From Bacillota bacterium (GTDB lineage: Bacteria > Bacillota > Bacilli > Alicyclobacillales > SLC66): a stretch of DNA of 49,908 nt. Position numbers and translations under genes: made by a program. The number at the start of each line of letters is the position of its first letter. Positions within the stretch are counted from its first letter, which is position 1. The stretch spans positions 1-49,908 of the forward strand of contig JAKADA010000014.1 of assembly GCA_021820975.1 (NCBI GenBank), given 5' to 3'. This document shows positions 44,266-49,908 of the stretch, piece after piece. Below the pieces are notes generated by a model. It was not told where the DNA came from. It made no database searches and saw nothing but the letters and a program-made list of their open reading frames with translations.

Positions 44266-45690
44266 GTGGTTCCTATAGATCTTCACAGGAACATGGGCGC
44301 GTTCATGTCTGAGAGCGATAAGCTCATCACAACGCTTGATGATGCTCCATTAAGTTTATTTCATTTAAAGGCGGTTTTAACCGCAGGTGCAGGTTTTTTT
44401 ACGGATGCTTATGACCTGTTCATTATTGGTGCTGCTTTGGTTTTACTAAAAGGCGAATGGCATCTCAGCAAGGAAATGATCGGGCTCATTGGTAGTACAT
44501 CTTTAATTGCAGCTTTTCTTGGCGCATTTATTTTTGGTCGGATCTCCGACGCCATTGGCCGTAAAAAAGTCTATGTGCTTGTTGCAAGTATCATTGCAGT
44601 AGGCGCTTTATTGTGTGCTTTTTCACCCAATATTCTTTGGCTTATGGTATTTCGTTTCATTATGGGTTTGGGTATCGGTGGTGATTATCCCGTCAGTGCA
44701 GTTTTGACGAGTGAATACTCCAATACGAAAGATCGCGGAAAATTGATCGGGCTTGTATTTTCCATGCAAGCGCTCGGTTTGATCACTGGCCCTATCGTTG
44801 CGATGACATTACTTGCAAGCGGAATTCATCAAGAATGGGCATGGCGAATCATGCTTGGTCTCGGAGCGTTACCTGCGGGTTTTGTGGTGTATGCGAGAAG
44901 TCGCATGCCTGAATCACCGCGTTACCAAGTATTGATGCAAGACAAGTCATCAGATGCCGATTTACCGTATGATACAAATGCACCTGTACAAGAGCAACGG
45001 CCAGTTCCTCTATTAAAAAGACGTATTTATTTTACACCGCGAATTGTATTAACGCTGATCGGGACAGCCGGAACGTGGTTTTTATTTGATTACGCCTATT
45101 ATGGTAATACTATTTCTACTCCGTTAATTATGAAAATGATTGCACCGCATGCGTCGCCTGTGACAGCTGAGGCATGGTCATTAATTATTTTTGTTATTGC
45201 AGCTTTACCCGGGTATATATTGGCGTTTTCGACCATCGACAAAATTGGACATAAAAAATTACAATGGATAGGTTTTCTTTGTATGGGTTTGGCATTTCTT
45301 GTTATGGGAATATTTCCAGCCCTAACTACGATGGTTATTCCTTTTCTTATCTTATACGGAATCAGCTACTTCTTTGCTGAATTTGGACCTAATACGACAA
45401 CATTTATTATGCCAGCGGAATTATTTCCGGTTTCAATGCGTACAACGGGACATGGAGTATCGGCTGGTTTTGCCAAGTTAGGTGCTTTTATTGGAGCTTC
45501 AACGTTTCCTATCTTATCAGGGACATATGGCCTATCTGGCGCATTAGTCGTGAGTGCAGTCGTATCTTTTCTTGGTTTATTACTTACTATGGTGCTTCCG
45601 GAACCTTCAGGTCGAAGTATCGATCAAATTTCCGAGCACGAAGCGATGCCGAGTGTACGAAGATCGATGAATCCAGAACGTATGAGTTGA
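44266..45690 (+). CDS. MFS transporter, phosphate:H+ symporter (PHS)-like
   Basis: The 474-residue 12-helix transporter has the sequences that I associate with PHS-type phosphate symporters: GAGFFTDAYDLFIIG in helix 1, GLGIGGDYPVSAVLTSEYSN in helix 4, and FGPNTTTFIMPAELFPVSMR then TTGHGVSAGFAKLGAFIGA late. Sugar or aromatic-acid transport cannot be excluded. The central loop (about 215-245) is hydrophilic. The start is GTG 44266 with AAAGGAGG 4 nt upstream. It is divergent from pgmB and maltose phosphorylase, which consume phosphate. Confidence 0.85.
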   Translation: MVPIDLHRNMGAFMSESDKLITTLDDAPLSLFHLKAVLTAGAGFFTDAYDLFIIGAALVLLKGEWHLSKEMIGLIGSTSLIAAFLGAFIFGRISDAIGRKKVYVLVASIIAVGALLCAFSPNILWLMVFRFIMGLGIGGDYPVSAVLTSEYSNTKDRGKLIGLVFSMQALGLITGPIVAMTLLASGIHQEWAWRIMLGLGALPAGFVVYARSRMPESPRYQVLMQDKSSDADLPYDTNAPVQEQRPVPLLKRRIYFTPRIVLTLIGTAGTWFLFDYAYYGNTISTPLIMKMIAPHASPVTAEAWSLIIFVIAALPGYILAFSTIDKIGHKKLQWIGFLCMGLAFLVMGIFPALTTMVIPFLILYGISYFFAEFGPNTTTFIMPAELFPVSMRTTGHGVSAGFAKLGAFIGASTFPILSGTYGLSGALVVSAVVSFLGLLLTMVLPEPSGRSIDQISEHEAMPSVRRSMNPERMS

Positions 45691-45711
45691 TATATTCGTC
45701 CTTCATCTCGG

Positions 45712-45752
45712 ATCCCACCTAGGTCGACTACCTAGGTGGGATTTGTTTTTTT
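45712..45752 (+). terminator. Terminator after the PHS-like transporter
   Basis: ATCCCACCTAGGT and ACCTAGGTGGGAT are exact inverted arms around CGACT, followed by TTGTTTTTTT. Confidence 0.93.
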
Positions 45753-45838
45753 AGGATGAGTAGCTTAGTACTACCATTTTTGGTATCGTAATATTAGTAG
45801 CATATTTTGTCTCTCAGAATGTGCTGGGAGGAATGATC

Positions 45839-48589
45839 TTGGCTTTTCCCTATATTGTACAAGCTATATTGGGTATATTGGTTTCACTGTTTTTATTCGT
45901 GATTCTCTTGGGTTTGTTGCAAGAAACAGCGAGTACAGGCAAACGGCGTATGCTGACGATTACATTGGCCAGTTTTATGATAGATCTTTCGATTTGGCTG
46001 ATTCGGTCGTTTAATCGCGCGGTGGAATATGCGACTTATCCTAGTCAACCTATCGTCTATATAACTGCTTTTCTCACATTTTGGTTTATTCTTGGTTTTA
46101 TTCTTTATTCGATGTTACGAGGAGCAAACCGATCGCGACTTTGGATTTTTTCGGTAAGTTTACTCTTGGGTACAGCACTCGATATCTTTCAACTGATGAA
46201 CACGTCTTTAACGATTAGTGTCACGAATATTGCCTTATTTATTTTTACATGGATGATTTCCGTGGTGAGTACTATCGCTATCATATGGTTAATCAATATC
46301 TCACTTTTCTTTGATGACCGAAAGTGGATCGGTGCGTCTGCAGCTGTTATCAGTATCGCTTTAACCGGTCAACGCATGGATGCCTTAGCTACGCTACACC
46401 TCCTTAGCCCTTTAGCACTCATGATGCCACCTGTGATGAACAACAGTTTGCAGTCTGTCACGATGGGTTTTGACGTTACGTTCGTCTTAGGGTTAGTCCT
46501 CGGCGCTGTATTGCTTGATCGGTATAGTACTCGTTTTAAACATACAGTAGAACAATTACAAGAAAGTGAACTTCGTTATCGTGTTATTGCAGAGTATTCA
46601 CCTATCGCTATGTTTGTCCATCGTGATGGAAAGATCCTATTTATGAATGATGCTTGCCGACATGTGTTACGGTCTTCGCCTGATGAAGATTTAGTAGGGC
46701 GTACTTTACTTGAATTTATTCCCGCGGATTGGCTTGATTATGTGCAACAAAAGGTTGTCTATCATGAGCAAAAAGATGTGTCTATGACAGCTTTTAATCG
46801 GTTTGATGGGACATTAGGTTATGTCGAATTAACGGGACTGCCTATTCAATTTGAGAAAATTCAAGCACGACTTGTTGTCGTGGTGGATATAACGCGTCAA
46901 CGTGCCACTGAGCTCGCGTTGCAGGAAAATGAACAAAAATACCAAGCATTGCTTGAGACATCTCCTATTGGCATGGTTATCTATCAAAAAGGTACCATAC
47001 GCTATGTTAATCCGGCTGGTGTTGCTATCCTTGGAGCCAAGAAAAATGAAGAAATTATGATCGCATCCATGAAATCTTTTAAGGATCAAAATGATACAGT
47101 GAGCCTAACGCGATTGTTCACAATAACGGAAACTTTTCAGCGTTCCGTAGAGATTACCGTGCGTCGTTTGGATGATAAAATCATTCATTTAGATGTTGTC
47201 GTTTTTCCGACTCGTTTTGAAGGTGAACCGGCTACACAGGTGGTCTTTCAAGATGTTACAGAACAAAAGAAATCTGCTGATCTTATTCATTATATGGCGT
47301 ATCATGATACTCTAACTGATCTACCAAACCGCATGTTACTAAAACAACGCCTGCATGATGCGATTGTAGAGTGTGCTGCTACAAAGGATGAGTTTTGTAT
47401 CATGGTAGCGTTTGTGGACTTAGATCGTTTTAAAAACATCAACGATACATTAGGGCATGCTGTAGGTGATGAAGTGTTGCGTTCCGTGGCACAGCGTCTG
47501 CAAGGTATGATAAATGCAAAGGATGTTGCTAGTCGATTAGGTGGTGATGAATTTGCTTTGATGATAGCGAAGATCAACATGGATCAGATTGTTTCTATGT
47601 CATCATCAATTCTTGATGCATTTCGTTTGCCATTTTTTGCGGTAAATCGCTCTTTCTATGTTTCAGCGAGTATTGGCGTGGCCATCTATCCTCAACATGG
47701 CCACGATGCTGATACTTTATTGCAAAATGCGGATATCGCCATGTACGCTGCAAAATCGGATGGCAAGGCTCGCTATCAAATCTATTCACAAACCTTAAAT
47801 GATCAGTACATCTATCGAAATGATTTAGAGCAGGCATTACGAAATGCCCTTTTACAACAGGAATTTGAATTGTACTATCAACCTATCTATGCTATTGCTA
47901 CTCATGAAATGGTAAGTGCAGAGGCACTTATACGATGGAATCGAACGGGTCATGGACTTGTGTCTCCTGGCGAATTTATCGCTCTTGCTGAGGAGACGGG
48001 GCTGATTGTTGCCGTAGGCGAATGGGTCGCAACACAGGTGTGTTTGCAAATCAAAACTTGGCTAAAGCAAGGACTGATTCCTATTCCTATAGCCATCAAT
48101 GTGTCTGCTAGGGAATTTCAGGCTGTTGATTACGTGGAACGGTTGCAACGCATTATCGATGAGGTTGCTATTGCTTCGAAATGGCTACAAATTGAAATTA
48201 CGGAGCGAACGGTTATTGAAGATATCGAGCATGCTGTTGTCACCTTGAATGACTTGCGTACTCGAGGTATTTGCACAGCGCTTGATGATTTTGGCGTTGG
48301 GTATTCTTCCTTAAGTTATTTGCGTATGTTGCCTGTCGATAAACTCAAAATTGATGGATCATTTATCCAAGATTTATCCCAACCGACCAATGAAGCTATT
48401 GTCATCGCGATTTTAAACCTTGCTGCAAGCCTTGGTCTTACCGTGGTTGCCGAAGGTATTGAAAGAGAAGAGGAACTGCAGTTTTTACGTGATGCACAAT
48501 GTGATCATGCGCAAGGTTTTTTACTTGCCAAGCCCATGTCAACAGAACAAATGACTTTGTGGATTCAAGAAAGGAAGATCAACCTATAA
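45839..48589 (+). CDS. Membrane PAS-PAS-GGDEF-EAL cyclic-di-GMP protein
   Basis: This 916-residue protein both can make and can degrade cyclic di-GMP. It has about seven N-terminal helices (up to about residue 230, an unrecognised sensor), two PAS domains (about 245-360 and 365-480), GGDEF (about 490-645, RLGGDEFA intact) and EAL (about 655-905). In the EAL domain, AEALIRW, EITERT, LDDFGVGYSSL, KIDGSF and AEGIE are intact. The inhibitory site RxxD reads NAKD, so product feedback is probably lost. The start is TTG 45839 with GGGAGG 7 nt upstream. The next gene begins 12 nt after it. Confidence 0.93.
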   Translation: MAFPYIVQAILGILVSLFLFVILLGLLQETASTGKRRMLTITLASFMIDLSIWLIRSFNRAVEYATYPSQPIVYITAFLTFWFILGFILYSMLRGANRSRLWIFSVSLLLGTALDIFQLMNTSLTISVTNIALFIFTWMISVVSTIAIIWLINISLFFDDRKWIGASAAVISIALTGQRMDALATLHLLSPLALMMPPVMNNSLQSVTMGFDVTFVLGLVLGAVLLDRYSTRFKHTVEQLQESELRYRVIAEYSPIAMFVHRDGKILFMNDACRHVLRSSPDEDLVGRTLLEFIPADWLDYVQQKVVYHEQKDVSMTAFNRFDGTLGYVELTGLPIQFEKIQARLVVVVDITRQRATELALQENEQKYQALLETSPIGMVIYQKGTIRYVNPAGVAILGAKKNEEIMIASMKSFKDQNDTVSLTRLFTITETFQRSVEITVRRLDDKIIHLDVVVFPTRFEGEPATQVVFQDVTEQKKSADLIHYMAYHDTLTDLPNRMLLKQRLHDAIVECAATKDEFCIMVAFVDLDRFKNINDTLGHAVGDEVLRSVAQRLQGMINAKDVASRLGGDEFALMIAKINMDQIVSMSSSILDAFRLPFFAVNRSFYVSASIGVAIYPQHGHDADTLLQNADIAMYAAKSDGKARYQIYSQTLNDQYIYRNDLEQALRNALLQQEFELYYQPIYAIATHEMVSAEALIRWNRTGHGLVSPGEFIALAEETGLIVAVGEWVATQVCLQIKTWLKQGLIPIPIAINVSAREFQAVDYVERLQRIIDEVAIASKWLQIEITERTVIEDIEHAVVTLNDLRTRGICTALDDFGVGYSSLSYLRMLPVDKLKIDGSFIQDLSQPTNEAIVIAILNLAASLGLTVVAEGIEREEELQFLRDAQCDHAQGFLLAKPMSTEQMTLWIQERKINL

Positions 48590-48601
48590 GGGGTGCGAAA
48601 A

Positions 48602-49762
48602 TTGCTCAAAGTTGATTATGATGTCATCGTGGTGGGTGCTGGTCCTTCTGGGAGTACAGCAGCGGCGAGATTGGCAGCGGCCGGATTATCTGTGCTCATC
48701 TTAGAACGCTATCCTTTACCTCGCTATAAGACTTGTGGGGGAGGTATTACGCGTCGTGCGTTGCAAAAAATGCCGATCGATATTAGTTCGGTTGTTCGTG
48801 AGTCAATTGATACCGTTGTTGCTCAAAATGACGGAGAGAAGACGCAAATCTTTACGCACAAAAGGCCGTTTATGTTTCTTGTGATGCGTGATGAATTGGA
48901 TTTCTTATTAACTCAGCATGCCGTGAATTGTGGTGCAAATCTGCAAACGGATGAGTCTGTGATCGATGTGACGACAGAGGAGGATATCATTTACGTTGCG
49001 ACACGCACAAAACGCTTTTCCTGTCGATTTTTGCTTGGTGCAGATGGGGTAAATAGTCTTGTTGCGAGAAAAACAGATCTATCCTTAGGCAAGCAAAAGA
49101 TCCTGGCGTTAGAATATGAAGTGAAGCGAGCCCCGACATTTGTAGAGAAACATTCGCATAGTATCCTCATTGATTATGGAGCAGTACCCCATGGCTACCT
49201 TTGGGTTTTTCCAAAGCGCGATCATTTTTCCATCGGAGTTGGATCCTTTACGCCGAATACAGCTGATTTGCAACGTTGTCTGAAGGTCTTTCTTTCTTCG
49301 CATGACCTTCTTAAGGACGTGTTACAAGCTCGTGGACATCATTTATCCTTTGGTGGCGCACCTTTACAAATTGCCAGAGGTGGGGTTGCTCTTATCGGTG
49401 ACGCGGCGGGTCTCGTTGAACCATTTGGTGGGGAAGGTATTTATTATGCGCTTTATAGTGGGGAATTAGCGGCCGCGCAGGTCATCAAACAAACTCAAAA
49501 TGGCACGTACGATATGCAATCGTACCAAGATGAAGTAGATCGACTCATCATGCCTGAACTGAGTTTATTGTCGAAAGTGAACGGCGTATTTTACGGTAAC
49601 ATCAATTTTATCCATAGTTTGATAACGCGCTATCCACAGTTTATGTACAAGGGATTAGAAATTTTGGAAGGAGAAAAGTCATATAGCAAAGTGTATCCAG
49701 TGTTGAATCGAGTGCTTCATGTGAGTCGCGGTATTCATTCTATTTCGCATTATTTTGGATAA
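48602..49762 (+). CDS. Geranylgeranyl reductase-family FAD protein
   Basis: This flavin-dependent oxidoreductase is of the digeranylgeranylglycerophospholipid/chlorophyll-type reductase family. In non-photosynthetic bacteria it probably saturates isoprenoid chains (menaquinone or similar). The 386-residue protein has the FAD motif VIVVGAGPSGSTAAARL, the family signature PRYKTCGGGI (about residues 40-49) and the second FAD contact LIGDAAGLVEPFGGEGIYYA (about 264-283). The start is TTG 48602 with AAGGGG 8 nt upstream; GTG 48593 would overlap the SD. It is probably co-transcribed with the GGDEF-EAL gene. Confidence 0.88.
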   Translation: MLKVDYDVIVVGAGPSGSTAAARLAAAGLSVLILERYPLPRYKTCGGGITRRALQKMPIDISSVVRESIDTVVAQNDGEKTQIFTHKRPFMFLVMRDELDFLLTQHAVNCGANLQTDESVIDVTTEEDIIYVATRTKRFSCRFLLGADGVNSLVARKTDLSLGKQKILALEYEVKRAPTFVEKHSHSILIDYGAVPHGYLWVFPKRDHFSIGVGSFTPNTADLQRCLKVFLSSHDLLKDVLQARGHHLSFGGAPLQIARGGVALIGDAAGLVEPFGGEGIYYALYSGELAAAQVIKQTQNGTYDMQSYQDEVDRLIMPELSLLSKVNGVFYGNINFIHSLITRYPQFMYKGLEILEGEKSYSKVYPVLNRVLHVSRGIHSISHYFG

Positions 49763-49764
49763 AA

Positions 49765-49908
49765 TATCTGCGCTACTATCATCAGGAATGGAACCACGAC
49801 CGCGATCATGTCCATGTTTTGTTCAAGGCACATCCCAATTCCGAACTATCTAAGTTTATCAACGCTTACAAAAGCGCGTCATCAAGACTAATAAAAAAAG
49901 AATTTCCG
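49765..49908 (+). pseudogene. 5'-truncated IS200/IS605-type transposase (TnpA), runs off window
   Basis: Directly after the flavoprotein stop, a frame reads EWNHDRDHVHVLFK, then NSELSKFINAYKSASSRLIK and KEF. This is the middle of a Y1 transposase of the IS200 type: HVH is the metal-binding HUH motif and NAYKSASSR follows it in the family. The N-terminal about 40 residues and any start codon are missing, because the sequence upstream is the flavoprotein gene. The catalytic tyrosine would lie beyond the window. It is a remnant of a mobile element. Confidence 0.8.

Overview
The window looks like chromosomal DNA of a spore-forming, aerobic Firmicute of the Bacillales. The evidence is SpoVB, a Spo0E-like phosphatase, a SleB-type LysM hydrolase, ComN, the bacillithiol proteins BshB2 and bacilliredoxin, and the B. 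subtilis-like order YrzE-like / DUF421 / SpoVB / ComN / SecD-SecF / Apt / Rel / Dtd. SecD and SecF are separate genes rather than fused as in B. subtilis, and the G+C content looks moderate. An Alicyclobacillaceae-type acidophile relative would fit, but the sequence alone does not prove it. At least fifteen well-supported genes start with GTG, TTG, CTG or ATT, so several starts here were chosen from the Shine-Dalgarno (SD) sequence rather than from the first ATG.

Layout. 1-1.1 kb: the 3' part of an aldo/keto reductase and a second, internally deleted one, then a small imperfect inverted repeat. 1.2-12.6 kb: a housekeeping block (YrzE-like membrane protein, trmB, DUF421, spoVB, comN, secD, secF, a CDF cation exporter, apt, rel, dtd, a metallo-beta-lactamase-fold hydrolase). 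12.6-17.5 kb: a small His-rich unknown, a Nudix protein, MscS, a 2-hydroxyacid dehydrogenase, a TVP38-type membrane protein and an NhaC antiporter. 17.5-21.4 kb: an NlpC/P60 lipoprotein with an unusual start region, CcdC, hemE and hemH. 21.4-25.4 kb: a probable gluconate or sugar-acid module (MFS transporter, FGGY kinase, convergent LacI regulator) with a clear promoter and a large palindromic operator. 25.5-30.1 kb: a cheA-mcp-cheW set with no flagellar genes. 30.2-33.4 kb: a LysM/SleB hydrolase, a GT51 transglycosylase coupled to a Spo0E-like protein, a 2H phosphoesterase and a bacilliredoxin. 33.4-37.1 kb: an anion-type ABC transporter with a duplicated permease and no binding protein, and a DedA protein. 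37.2-41.0 kb: a cysteine-free Crp/Fnr regulator, DUF59, DUF2249, the DUF1806/BshB2 pair and a CPA antiporter. 41.0-45.7 kb: maltose phosphorylase and beta-phosphoglucomutase, divergent from a PHS-type (phosphate-like) MFS transporter. 45.8-49.8 kb: a membrane PAS-PAS-GGDEF-EAL protein and a geranylgeranyl-reductase-type flavoprotein, followed by a truncated IS200-type transposase that runs off the window.

I found no CRISPR array, prophage, tRNA, rRNA or clear new defence system. The most unusual signals are at the level of gene expression. The NlpC/P60 lipoprotein gene appears to start at ATT, and its SD is fully paired inside a 14-bp hairpin that is perfect only in the sense RNA. The CDF exporter appears to start at CTG behind an ideal SD. 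The sugar-acid operon has a 39-bp palindrome directly downstream of its -10 box. The protein-level oddities are a CheA with two P2-like modules, the orphan double-permease ABC system, and the Crp/Fnr-DUF59-DUF2249 group.
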